From Oscarella lobularis (lineage: Eukaryota > Porifera > Homoscleromorpha > Homosclerophorida > Oscarellidae), in contig NC_089181.1 in NCBI RefSeq assembly GCF_947507565.1, positions 3,109,614 through 3,173,613 of the forward strand: DNA of 64,000 bases, read 5' to 3'. The notes under the pieces were generated by a model. It saw nothing but the letters and a program-made list of their open reading frames with translations. It made no database searches and was not told the DNA's origin. Positions 34,705-45,900 of the stretch are shown piece after piece; position 1 is the first letter of the stretch; every line of letters starts with the position of its first letter. The position numbers and the translations under genes are program-made.

Positions 34705-35949
34705 CTAAGGTTTTGGTTTTGCCTCTTGAAGTTGATCTTGAAAAGCTTTGGCGGTTTCGGCCATTGAACCTGAAGTCGTTAGGACATCAATTGCCGTCAT
34801 GGCCATTGCTTTGGCTGAGATGATTGTCTGCTTGTGACCATAGTCTGTGTTTGAATAGTCGGTGAATTCTCTTGTGTGATTCAAAGCCTTCTCGCCTATG
34901 CTGTACATAGGATGAATAGATGGCACGCAATAGGAAACGTTTCCCATATCCGTCGATCCAGAAGACATCTCTTCCATCGACACGAATTTGATTCCAAACG
35001 ACGCGGCGTTCTCCTTGTAATATTTCAGCAGAACTGGATTGCCAAGAAGGTTTGAATACTTTGTGAGCTCTCGAATTTCAACCTCGCATCCAGTCGCTTT
35101 GGCAGTAGAATGAAAGACGCGAATTGCATTTTCTTTCAGCACAGACAATTCCTTGTCATCAGGAGCCCGAAAATAATAAAGCAGCTGAGCCTTTTCTGGA
35201 ATAATATTCGGCTTCGTTCCCCCATTAGTTATAATCCCATGTGCTCTCCACGCCGGCTTCATCTGCTGCCTCATCATCGATATTGCCGTGTACGCGGATA
35301 CGGCTGCATCCAAAGCATTGATCCCTTCCCAAGGAAAGGCAGCCGCGTGAGCCGCTTTACCTTTGTACGTCACCTCCAACTCGATTATAGATAGAAATTC
35401 AGCGTGGAGACCATCATATGGACACGGATGAACCATCATAGCAAAATCGACGTCAGCAAAGACACCGGATTCAATCATCTTAACCTTTCCTCCGCCCCCT
35501 TCTTCGGCCGGCGTGCCAAGCACAGTCAGTCGACCAAGATCGGGACGTTCGAGCAGAGCAGCCCGGATACCGATTCCAGCGGCAACGCCTAGAATATTGA
35601 TATCAACGGATTGACGGATTGACGTCAGATTTTTCTCACCCGCTTCCGCGATCAGATTGTGTCCGCACGCGTGACCAATTTCGGGCAATGCGTCATATTC
35701 GCAAATGACGGCGACGTTCGGTCCCGCTTTCAGATCTCCCGATCGCGCTCTGAACGCCGTATCGAGCGTGAAGTGCTCTTCGACGTCGAATCCCTTCGAT
35801 TTGAGCAGACTCGTGAGGATTCGATGGGCCTCGTGTTCTTCGTAGTTCAGCTCCGGTTTGCTCCAGATTGCGTGACTAGCGGCGCGTAGTTCATCGAGGC
35901 AGCCGTCGATCGCTTTGCAAGCGATTTCCTTTAGAGAAGCAGAAGACAT
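34705..35949 (-). CDS. M20-family peptidase, PM20D2-like (copy 4)
   Basis: Start taken at 35949 (MSSASLKEIACKAIDG), aligned to copy 3; a longer upstream frame exists but has no counterpart. The conserved intron (35589-35639, GTGAGA...TTCTAG) is 51 bp, a multiple of three, and has no stop, so reading through it would add 17 residues between AEAG and VAAGIG. Spliced length is about 397 residues. All M20 motifs present (HACGHN, GTPAEEGGGGK, MMVHPC, NHTREF). Divergent from the NOVA-like gene, with 60 bp between start codons. Confidence 0.88.
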   Translation of the reverse strand: MSSASLKEIACKAIDGCLDELRAASHAIWSKPELNYEEHEAHRILTSLLKSKGFDVEEHFTLDTAFRARSGDLKAGPNVAVICEYDALPEIGHACGHNLIAEAGEKNLTSIRQSVDINILGVAAGIGIRAALLERPDLGRLTVLGTPAEEGGGGKVKMIESGVFADVDFAMMVHPCPYDGLHAEFLSIIELEVTYKGKAAHAAAFPWEGINALDAAVSAYTAISMMRQQMKPAWRAHGIITNGGTKPNIIPEKAQLLYYFRAPDDKELSVLKENAIRVFHSTAKATGCEVEIRELTKYSNLLGNPVLLKYYKENAASFGIKFVSMEEMSSGSTDMGNVSYCVPSIHPMYSIGEKALNHTREFTDYSNTDYGHKQTIISAKAMAMTAIDVLTTSGSMAETAKAFQDQLQEAKPKP

Positions 35950-36009
35950 CGCGAGTGTAATCCGGGCAGCAGATGTCAGGTGATAGAACCACGTGTCTAG
36001 TGTACACAA

Positions 36010-37112
36010 ATGGGCGACTCGAGGAAAAGATCGTGGTACAACGACTACGACGACGAGGGCGATCCGCGCGAGAGGCGCCGATGTGAGTTAAATACCTCAT
36101 CTCTCGACTCGACTAAACGAAAGCGATCTCAGACGCGAAATTCCCCGCCTCAAAATTTATCAAAATCCTCATTCCCCACTACGCAATGGGCGCGATCATC
36201 GGCAAGGGCGGCGACAAGCTGCGCGACGTGCGCGCTCGCTCGGGCGCCGAGATTCGTCTCTCGAAAGAGAACGAATTATTTCCGGGCGCGTCCCTTCGCG
36301 AACGCGTCGCGACGATCGGCGGCGATTTGGCTCAAATCGTCGCCGCCGCCAACATCGTCATAACGGCAATCGAAAACGAATCGCAACGCGATCCGATACG
36401 CCTGTCGCGCAGTCGCGAACTCATCGTCGTCATTCCGAAGCAAATGGCGGCGAATTTCGTCGGCAAGGACGGCTGCAACGTGAAGCCAATTCAAGACGCG
36501 ACGGACACCCGTATTACGCTCTCGGCACGTGACGGCGATCTCGGAGGCGAATACGAACGCGCCGTGCGTATAACGGGCCAACGCATTCTTCCCGCCTTCG
36601 AGCGAGTCGCCGAACTCGTTTTGGAGCATCCGCAGTCCTGCTTGTATCCCGATTTCAGCATGTATGCATCGACCACCAGAAGCGTCGCTGACCACGCTGC
36701 TACGGCTAGGCCAGCTAGGAGCTATAATGATGATCCACCTTATGGAGCCTATGATCATGGTCATGATCAGGGTCACTATGGGCATGAGAGCAGATCTACC
36801 AGTGCTAGAGATTGGGCACCACCACAACCATCACAACCACCACAACCACCACCTTCTCAATCTCAAAATTTGATTGATTTGGTGCTAGACACTGTGGCCA
36901 TGTTTAAGCTGTCGATTCCCGAAAGCAAGGTTGACATCATTATGGGCCATTCACGAGATTTTGAGTCCACTGTGGGGGTTGCAGTTGATGTTACGCCAAC
37001 GCCTGTCTATAATTATGGCACTGCCTGTCGTGATGTCATACTTCGTGGGTCTGCTTCCGCTGTTCAAGCTGCCTATCAGCTTCTGCTGTCTCGACTTTTA
37101 CTGGAGAGATAG
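36010..37112 (+). CDS. NOVA/PCBP-like KH-domain RNA-binding protein
   Basis: Exon 1 (36010-36082) encodes MGDSRKRSWYNDYDDEGDP; a 49-bp intron ends CTCAG, and exon 2 begins AKFPASKFIKILIPHYAMGA. About 350 residues. KH1 has IIGKGGDKLRDVRARSGAEI and a NOVA-like LSKENELFPGAS. KH2 starts LIVVIPKQMAANFVGKDG. A linker rich in His, Pro and Gln follows, then a C-terminal KH-like domain (FKLSIPESKVDIIMGHSRD) whose GxxG loop is lost. The three-KH order and the LSK..FPG segment fit the NOVA/pasilla splice-regulator group. AATAAA at 37376-37381 may end the transcript. Confidence 0.82.
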
Positions 37113-37509
37113 AGTAAAAGGGGGGGGGGAGCCAATGAGAATTGTGGGTTTGTAGCCATAGTGACCATTACTGCAGGTAGACTTTGTCTGTTGATGTCCT
37201 GTGCATTTTACGCTCTCATTGGTGCATAATGTCTCTCTCCTTTCGCGAACAGTGCATTGAATGATCCATCATTGTCCACAAGGTGCAATAGAGTCCATCC
37301 CACGTTCAGTCCAGAAGAGTTCTAAGAAAGGAGGGTAAGTTTTTATAAAGCGGTGGTAATATTTTTGCTGTTTCAAATAAAATCGCTGTGTGTTAAACTG
37401 TAATTTTTTGGAAATAAAATTTATAAGGTAGCGCGCGTCGATTTACCGCGTAAATCAAAATTCCGAGATCCCGTACATTCTCACCAACGGCCAACGCTAG
37501 TACGCAGTT
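37113..37509. other. 3' UTR of the NOVA-like gene and upstream region of MAD2L1
   Basis: About 400 bases without a convincing gene. It opens with a G10 run (about 37122-37131), contains AATAAA at 37376-37381, and ends in the likely promoter of the next gene. Minus-strand frames reaching in from 37393-37947 are shadows of MAD2L1. Confidence 0.6.
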
Positions 37510-38124
37510 ATGACGATGTCCGTACAATCGCAACTCGTCACGCTTCAAGGGAGCGCCGACATGGTTACCGAGTTCTTCTCCTACGCCTGCCAATCGATTC
37601 TCTACTCGCGCGCACTCTATCCGGACACGTCGTTCGTTCGCGAGCAAAAATACGGCATTCCGCTCATGGTCACGATCGAAAAATCGGTCAAAGACTTTCT
37701 CGAGCACATACTGAAGCAGCTGAACGTCTGGCTGCTCGCGAAAGTCGTAAAGAAGCTCGTTCTCGTCGTGAAGGACGTCGAGCGCGACGTCGTTCTCGAA
37801 CGATGGGTTTTCGACATCGAGCCGCAGGCGGGTGACGCGAACGAGGCCGAAGCCGACGTGCAGGCCATTCGACGCGGGATACAGAACGTTTTGAGGCAGA
37901 TTATCTCGTGCGTTGCTATTATGCCCGTTCCTGATGTCGACGCCCATCGGATTTTCGACATTTTGATCTATACGGATAAGGGGAGCGACGAGCCGGCTTT
38001 GTGGCAGGAAACGGGGCCTCAGTTAATTAGCAATCGATTTCGAGAGAATGTGCAGTTTCCCGGATTTGGTACTGGGTTGCATAAAGTCAATGCTGGAGTA
38101 GAATACCGAGTTGATATGCTCTGA
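37510..38124 (+). CDS. MAD2L1: Spindle checkpoint HORMA protein Mad2
   Basis: Intronless, 204 residues, the usual length. Segments match animal Mad2 throughout: TLQGSADMVTEFFSYACQSI, LYPDTSFVREQKYGIPL, VLERWVFDIEPQAGD, NVLRQIISCVAIMPV, FDILIYTDKGSDEP, and the safety-belt end LHKVNAGVEYRVDML. The protein binds Mad1 and Cdc20 through the HORMA seat-belt and delays anaphase until kinetochores attach. QKYG and LERW distinguish it from MAD2L2. A polyadenylation signal AATAAA lies at 38149-38154. Confidence 0.94.
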   Translation: MTMSVQSQLVTLQGSADMVTEFFSYACQSILYSRALYPDTSFVREQKYGIPLMVTIEKSVKDFLEHILKQLNVWLLAKVVKKLVLVVKDVERDVVLERWVFDIEPQAGDANEAEADVQAIRRGIQNVLRQIISCVAIMPVPDVDAHRIFDILIYTDKGSDEPALWQETGPQLISNRFRENVQFPGFGTGLHKVNAGVEYRVDML

Positions 38125-38370
38125 CGGTCGTTTCCATGTATATTTTAAAATAAACTAGAGCGTATTTGTTTTTGTGGGTGCAGTTTTACATCAGATCACT
38201 GCTATGATTAGTAGCGTTAGCGAAGCTTGAAGAATCTGTGTACATGTAATAAATTTCGTCAGGATTTGAATGCATGATCTACAGGTGCGGTATCTCAGGG
38301 CTGACGGTACACTTCTAACGCGCGCTACGTTTTAATTTTTGTTGGAGCGGGAAATCGCTTTTCTGTGGCA

Positions 38371-39724
38371 ATGCGCTTGTGTTGCGAAGTTCGCGTAGCC
38401 TATTTGCAACTTATGTCGGAATCCGCGTCTAAAACAGTTCGCGCGACGCTCGCAGTCGGCAGAAAGACGAACGCCAAATCGAAACTCGTCAACGACAAAG
38501 TCTCCGAGATTTTCCTCACCGTCACGACAGCGAAAGACATTACAGGAAGAAAATATCTCGTGCGAAAAGCAGCTAGAATCATTCTATACCCCTTTTTCAG
38601 TTTCTCTACTCAGGTGACCGGCAACCTTCAGCAAATCTTCGCCAAATTTTGGTCCCAAGGCAAAGCAACGATACAGTTCAAAGATCCTGCTCACCAACTG
38701 TGCATAAGCAAGGTTGGGAATAGCCAATATCGGTTTACCATATATATTATCTACCTAGGCTGATCCAGGAGAATTGCGCAAATTATTATGTATCCTAAGA
38801 TTGAATCCAATCGAGAAAAAGGATACATTTGAAGCACTTCCCATTCTCGATGACGTAGCTCAGCACGTCGATCCACCCAAGACTCGAATGACAGTCAACA
38901 AGCAAAAGAATTATCCTCTTCGAAACGGCTTTCCTATCTCCTTGGAAACGCTCAACGTTCACAACTGTTCCTTGACTCGAATCGACGCTCGCATGTTGGA
39001 CCTTCGAAATTTGAAATTTCTTGATCTCGCACGGAATAGGATCAAAGTTTTACCGCTGTCAATGAAAAATTTGACCGGTTTGGCTTCATTGAATTTGGCT
39101 TCAAACGAAATTGTCGAATTTCCTCATTCTCTCTGCGGCGTACCCTTGTCAAAATCACTGAGTTCAATCGACTTGTCTGATAATCGCATGGAGAAGCTTC
39201 CGTACTACTTTGGAAGATTGTCTAACTTGGTTGTGCTGAAATTGGACAGAAACAAATTACGGGGATTGCCACAGACATTCTGTCAGCTGAGTGGGCTTCG
39301 TCAGTTCAGTGCTGTCAATAATCAATTGCCCTGCTTGCCTTCCAATAGTCAACGGCTAAAATTAGATTCATTGGATTTGTCTGGAAATCCTTTTGTGGAC
39401 GAGAAATCCGTACGAACAATACGGAATAGTCTGGGCGTGCAGACGATGAAGGAGATTTGTGCTCGAGCGGTGAAGAAGAGTGGACTGGCTTATAGCCCCG
39501 AGGTTCTTCCGAGGGAGCTGTGCGCTTATTTGGATTTGATGAAAGTGTGCAGCGTTTGTGAGGCCAGCTGTGCCGAGTCTCTGCTCCACTTTGTGGCGCC
39601 TTTCAATTTGGGTCAGATCAGTCGAACCGTTGTTTTGAGCGGCGGGAAGCGATCTGTTCCAGTCGAAGGCTACGTTTGTTCGTTAGAATGTTTTGGTAGA
39701 GGACAAGCTAACTTACTTCTGTAA
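38371..39724 (+). CDS. LRR1: Leucine-rich repeat protein 1 (cullin-2 substrate receptor)
   Basis: Three exons: 38371 to about 38555 (MRLCCEVRVAYLQLM), about 38613-38711 (VTGNLQQIFAKFWSQGKATI to LCISK), and about 38762-39724 (ADPGELRKLLCILRL onward). About 415 residues. The N-terminal domain (GKATIQFKDPAHQLCISK) and the end (CSLECFGRG) match human LRR1, and the middle holds about six LRRs (NLKFLDLARNRIKVLP, SLSSIDLSDNRMEKLP). Cys pairs (VCSVCEASC) fit the C-terminal region. In animals LRR1 recruits the replicative helicase to CUL2 ligase during replication termination. I start at the ATG at 38371, matching MKLHCEVEV of the human protein. Confidence 0.9.
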
Positions 39725-39929
39725 CAAAGCGCTAACTGTTAGCTATACTAATACGTGCATAACTGCGCTGCGCAGAGTTGCGCAGTGCGTACACACCAGT
39801 TCGTCACGAGTCCCCTGCCGTTAACGTTGCGAACTCTGTACCCTACGTTTCTGAGAGTTGAAGCTGTGGCTACCTGCCGACTTACTAGCGAGAGAGGTCA
39901 TACAGGTCTGACGCCACACTGACGTATTT

Positions 39930-42900
39930 ATGAGTCTTCGCACAGGAAAGGCCACCATGCAAAGCGTAATTTCTGCGTCTGAAGCACTCTTTGATGAAAT
40001 CTCGATCCCAAAAGGAATCGATTCCACCGTCGTTTTTCGAACCGACGAACTGAGACGAATAAGAGAGTTCTTTCTGTCGTCTGCGCTGGGGCAAACTAAA
40101 ATAGCCGTCTTGATTGGTGAGTTAGGAGCAGGAAAGACCGTGTTGGCGCAGCACTATTCGCGAATATGCTCGTCCTACTACGACAACATTTTTTGGTGGG
40201 ACGCCGATTCTTTTGAGTCAGTGTATCGATCTGCTCACAATAATTGCGCGGTGGGAATACAAGCCGTAACGAAACCTGCTGAAATTTACGAGAAAACTGT
40301 GGCCGCCTTCTATTCAACGTTAACAAATCAGGAGAAAACATTGCTGATCTTTGACAATGCCAACAATGTGGAGATTTTGTCAAGTTGCTTACCTCCGGCG
40401 AATCTTAGCGTTGATGCTATTATTTGTACTGAAGAAGGTGGACTTGCAGCGGCTACTGCTTCAGTGCCTTCAACCGTGCAAGCATTTGAGTTGGAAAAGC
40501 TATCCGAAGAGAAAGCGCTGAATATCCTATTTGACGGCATGCCAAGAGTTTTATTTCGCGAACCTATTTTGGAGAAAGCAAAGCTCATTGTCAGACAACA
40601 TCATCTTCCAATTTCTCTTTCCTACCTTGTGTGGGTAATGAAAAACAAGGCTGTCTCATTCGAGAAGTATTTCCGTGAAGAGACAGTCGATCAAGGAGAG
40701 AAGCCAGTGACCTATCTGTGGAAGACGGACATAGAAGAACTTGAATCTGAATTTCCGGCATCCTATGAGCTGCTGTTGTTTTGCTGTCTTTGTGGAAGTT
40801 CTGTAATTCCCGGTTTCTTGCTGCGAGATTTTCTGTCAAGGGATCCTGACGTGCCTTTCAAAACTGTCTTTTTCCCACTACTTCAGACTGGATTGCTCCA
40901 AGAGAATCAACCCGGGCGTTTTGTCGTCCACGCTCTCGTCCAGAAGACTGTCTATCAGCACCTCTTTGCGAACAGACGTCCGCATCTCTTCAGAATTTTG
41001 CAGATTGCAAGTATCTTGGTTTCTGGTGACTCCAACGTTGACTTGCTACCTCACGTTGCTTCGTTTGCTCGATGTTGTTTTTCCTTTATGTCGGAAGGAA
41101 CTCTTGTTACTGATAGCCATGAAGACTTTGAAGTCATTATTGAGAAAACTTGCGCTGATGCTTCGAGCCTACGTCTGCCATCTGCTAAAGATTATCTTGA
41201 GAAAAGCACTCAGTTGTGGGCTCAAATCAATGCTAAAGCAAAGTCTGATGATTGCATCTCTTCCTCTCAAGAATACACAATAAGCGTTGAAGAGGCTCTT
41301 GAAAAATCAGATAGTGATAGTCATTCTGAGTCTTCCAGCCGGATTGCTGCATCATCTTCAGAAATCAAACCAGGTTCCACTTCATCTGCTGCAGAAAGTT
41401 ACCGAGATTCTGGCAGTATCAGTATCAGGTTTGTTTTAGTACAATTGTTGTCATCAACTGAATAGCGCTTTTACTAGAAACTCAGACAACGAGCCTAGTT
41501 CACAAGCAATTCTTCCAAGACAGGAAGACCTACGTAAAGTAGAAAACGGGTTTTTGACAAACCCGTCTTCTAGAAGAAGAGTTGTTACTCTGTGGGGTCC
41601 TCCGGGATCAGGAAAGACCACCGTTGCTCAACTATTTGCTAAGCGGTTTGATAGCGTCTACTGGTTTGATGCCGATTCTTTTGGCTCACTGTACACATCT
41701 ATGCACAGCAATCTGAAGTCGGTATGGCCAGCTGGTCCTGCTGACGGCTTTAGAGAAAATTGGGCTAGCCTCTATTTGGTCCTTGAGAGCTGTCAAAGGG
41801 ATAAACAATCTAGAATCTTGCTTATATTTGACAACACGGGCAACCTGGACGTTGTGAAATATGCCTTACCTCCAGAGAATTTCAGGATTGACGTGCTGAT
41901 TTGTCTAAAAAAAGCTAAAAATGAAAGAGTGAAGTCGTGTCAGATCTTGAACGACGACACCATTTGTGACGTAGAGCTATCAGCCTTGAGTCTCGAAGAG
42001 AGTATGGAGTTGTTGAGTCATAGATCACGCTCATTGCAGCTTGCTCAAATGTTTACTGCGAGCGGAAAAGAAACCTACAATCCTGCAATTATTGCATATG
42101 CTGCTAATAGAATGAGGCGAAGTCATTTGACGGATGAAGCGTATTTTAGGAAAAATCAAGAATTCAAACGACGGTCTTCAAACCGTGACTCTAATAAGAT
42201 CGGTGAACTTCTCGCTCGCTTTGGCCTAAGCGAAATTAGAAATAAACTATGTCGAATGGATCGCGAATCAATTAAGTCGCTTCTTGCAACTTGTGAATTG
42301 TCGCTGGGAGAAAAGGAAGGACTAAGGGCGGTCATAAACGTTATTGATGGCGTTGAACCGGAGTTATACCCTTGGGAAGTTGAAGTTGCGAGACTTAGAG
42401 AAGATTCACCGTCGTCGTATGACCTCCTCCTTTACTGTACTGTTCTGGGCACCGTCTCATTTCCAGAATATCTTCCTAATGCGTGTGTAGAAAGCCGTGA
42501 CCTTACCTGTGAAGAAAGATTTCTGAGGCTTGCTCAGCTATGCCTAGTGGAAGAGGAAAAAGATCAAAAAAGAGGACTCAAATGTTACAGAATGCCATCG
42601 TTAATTCAGTCATCCATTCGTCGACGCTTTCTTGGAAACCAATTTACTTCGCGACTTACAAATATTTTGTATCAAATTGTTCGATTGTGTCCGAGTGTTG
42701 CCGATCTTTCCAAAGGTCATCATCTTCATGATGCTAAGTTTCTTCAGCTCCTTCCTTCGATATTGTCAGCAGCCAAGCCTATACTTGGGGCTAGATACTG
42801 TAATAGCGACGTTGTTGGATTTATTGATCTGGTTCGAGCAGCTTATATATCGCTTGGTTTGCCGCAAGCGATTGAACTGTGCAAGGCGAGCGTTCAATTT

Positions 42901-45900
42901 CTGCCGTTAGGAAAGGCGCAGGATATTTGTTTTATTGATGTCGTTCAACTGTATTTGAAAAAGGGGTTTACCGATGCTGCAAAAGCGGAGCTGAAAAAAG
43001 TTAAAGTTATCTCGGAAGAGAGGAATAGCTTGGCTGTTGTAAAATTCTTGGCACTCATACAATTGTGTTACTGTTACGAACACGCTAAAAACATCTGCTG
43101 TTGTGAAGACCTTCGACCACTGGGGCAAATGGTAATTCTTCCCTTTGAAGCGCTTATTCAACTAACGACGTGCGCGTTGGAAGACGACACCAATAACGTG
43201 ATTTTTTCAATAGCAAAGGAGTTGCTTGAGCTTCGGAGTTTGTACGCCAGTGTATTTGGACAAGAACCCACCGGGAATTTCAGGCCACAAGATGCCGAGA
43301 ACATGCTGAATACAATTTCTCCAGTAGCGGCCGATCATTTGGACCCCCGTGCGTTGTCCGTCTTTATGACCGATGCAGTGCGTTTGTGGAGAGCTGTGTT
43401 GGAAAATTTTCCTTACCTTGAAACAGCTCAACAGAAGATGTATTACTTTACCTCGTGGCTAAAACTTTTGTTAGCAGATAAACAGCATGAAACAGCTATT
43501 AAAACTAGCGACCGTTTGCTTCAGTTTGGACGGTCCCGCTTTCCTCAAGGTCACTTCGTTTTTAATGAAATTTTGCAAATTGCTGGCGACTGTTGCCGAG
43601 CAGTTGGGAAAAAAGTAAAAGCAGCTGAATTTTATAAAGAATTGCTGAAGAGCAAACCGGAGATTTGTAGTAATCGACTAAATCGAGTTGATTTGGAGTT
43701 TGCTTTGGCTCAGTGTGCTGACTCTAATGTTGAGAGGGGCTGTCTTGAAGTGGTAGAGCGATTTAGTGATGCAGTTGATGTCTTCTGGGCTCTAACTAAA
43801 GTAATGGAACTGTGCTATGAGAAAGAGGATTTTGCCAAAATTTTGGAAATAAGGAAAAGAACGAAAACAATAGACAGCCAAATCAAACAGGTGTCTGATT
43901 TTTACCTGGTTGCTCTGGCTAGAAACACTCTGATTGTTTCTAAAACTCTGATGGCGCTATTAGATTTCGCCGAACCTGTGCCTCTTTTAGAGAGCGCAGT
44001 TCATCAATGCGCCGATTCCGATTTTTTCCGTTTCTTTCCTTCTACAAGGATAATTTTAGCGAATTTGCACCTTTGTCTAGCGGAGTGCTATGCTTACATA
44101 GGTGAGAAGGACCAATCGTTGTCCTGTTGGGAGAACGCTTACCATGCCTTTTGCGAAACCGCAACGGTGTCCCGTCAGAAAATGGTACAAGCTCTGGTCA
44201 AATTGGTGCAATGCAAGGTGTGCTTTATTAAATTGCAGCTTGAAAACTATTCGTCAAATGTGCGGATTGAACGGTTGGAGTTTTTGGCAAGCCAGCTTGA
44301 CGCTGGCGGCGATGGCTCTCTCTCAGCGATAGCAGAATTACTGAAAGTTTTTCGGTCCATTGACGATGCTTTTGTGGTAGAGAAATGCCGGGAAATAAAA
44401 GACAGGATGGAACAGCAGCTGTTGACAATGTCCGAAAACGACGACAACTGCGAGGACGACATTCCTTTGCACTGGCTCGATGTTTTCCGAGCGAATGGAA
44501 GAAATGATGATTTTGTTTGTCTTGGGAACGACGAGGAGGAACGATCTGCTGGGGATGATGTTGGTAGAGAGCAGAGCTTGGGTGAAAATGACACGGTTCT
44601 GACTTTTCACAGTCCAATACTGAAAGAATACGCCAATGAATTGAAAGACGATTTTGATTCTTTAGCAGCTGAACTAAACCTCTCTCCGACAGCAATATAG
44701 AGAGGGACGTCGGGGATCCTACGAAGAGGGTAGCTCGTGCTTTGGAAAGGTGGATAGAGAAGCAGGGCAAAAACGCAACAAAGCATGAAATTTTTCAACT
44801 GGCTCAGCGAGTCGTTGATAGGCGTCTTCTTCTATTCAGTCCGAAAGATTTACGACTTATTGGAAGGGACGAGAAGCTCGACGAACTCTTCAACTTCTTC
44901 TTCTCCGCTGATGGCTCCTTTGCGTCGTCCAAGACAGTATTGCTTTACGGGGTTGGCGGTGTTGGGAAAACATCGGTGGCTTTAAAGTACGCTTTTCAAA
45001 GGAGAAAGTGGTATCCTGGAGAAATCTTTTCCTTCGACGTTTCCTCTTCCAATGCTTTATTGCGCTCCGTTAAGGAAAACGTAAATAGATTGGCGCAAAG
45101 TGAACAAGGAAGTAGTCAATTGCCGCTTGATGCTCCTTTGAAGGAAACGTACGAAGAATTTTACGAAGTGATCCGAAACCGAAGAAAAAGATGTCTTCTC
45201 ATTTTTGATCCTGCCGATAAACTGGAGGAGCTCGATGCGATAGAAATTCAGTCACTCAACAATGTTCACACAATAATTTGTTCGAGATCTGAAGTCTGGC
45301 CGTGTTCGCCAGTAGAGTTTAAGAGGATTTCGCTCGAGTGCTTGCCGCCAGACAGCGCTATATCTTTTCTTCTTGAAAAAAGTGCAATTGAAAATGTTGA
45401 CGAGGTCTTGAAAAATGAAGACTGTGAAGAGTATAAAGCCGCTAAACGTCTCGTTGAAGACGTCATTGATTGCCTTCCTATTGGTTTGTACCATGCAGCT
45501 CTCAGGATTAAACGAGAAAGGCTAAGTATTTCCGGGTATCTAGCGCAAGTACAAGAATACAAGAAGAGTGTGGATCAGATTCTTGATTCCACACGAACAT
45601 GGCTTGATCACTTTAATTTGAAGGTAGTATCAAACGAGATTCGTGAAATGTTTAGGGAACGTGACTTGACATTTGATTTCGTAACTATAAAAAATATGAG
45701 CGATGATGATATTGCTGCCATCGAAAAAATGTTGACAGAAAAAAAGTTCAAAGACGAGGGACGGAGGTTTCGTTACGGAGTTAATCTTATTCGAACTGAA
45801 AAGAATGGAAAGTTGCCGTTTTTGTATGTGTGGGAAGTGGACATAGAAGAGCTAAAAATCCAACAGAATGAAGCTTATTCTCTTCTACTGGTCTGTGCAT

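Noticed and set aside
37393-37947. 184-codon minus-strand frame opposite MAD2L1.
   Set aside because: Antisense shadow of a well-conserved gene, no family likeness.
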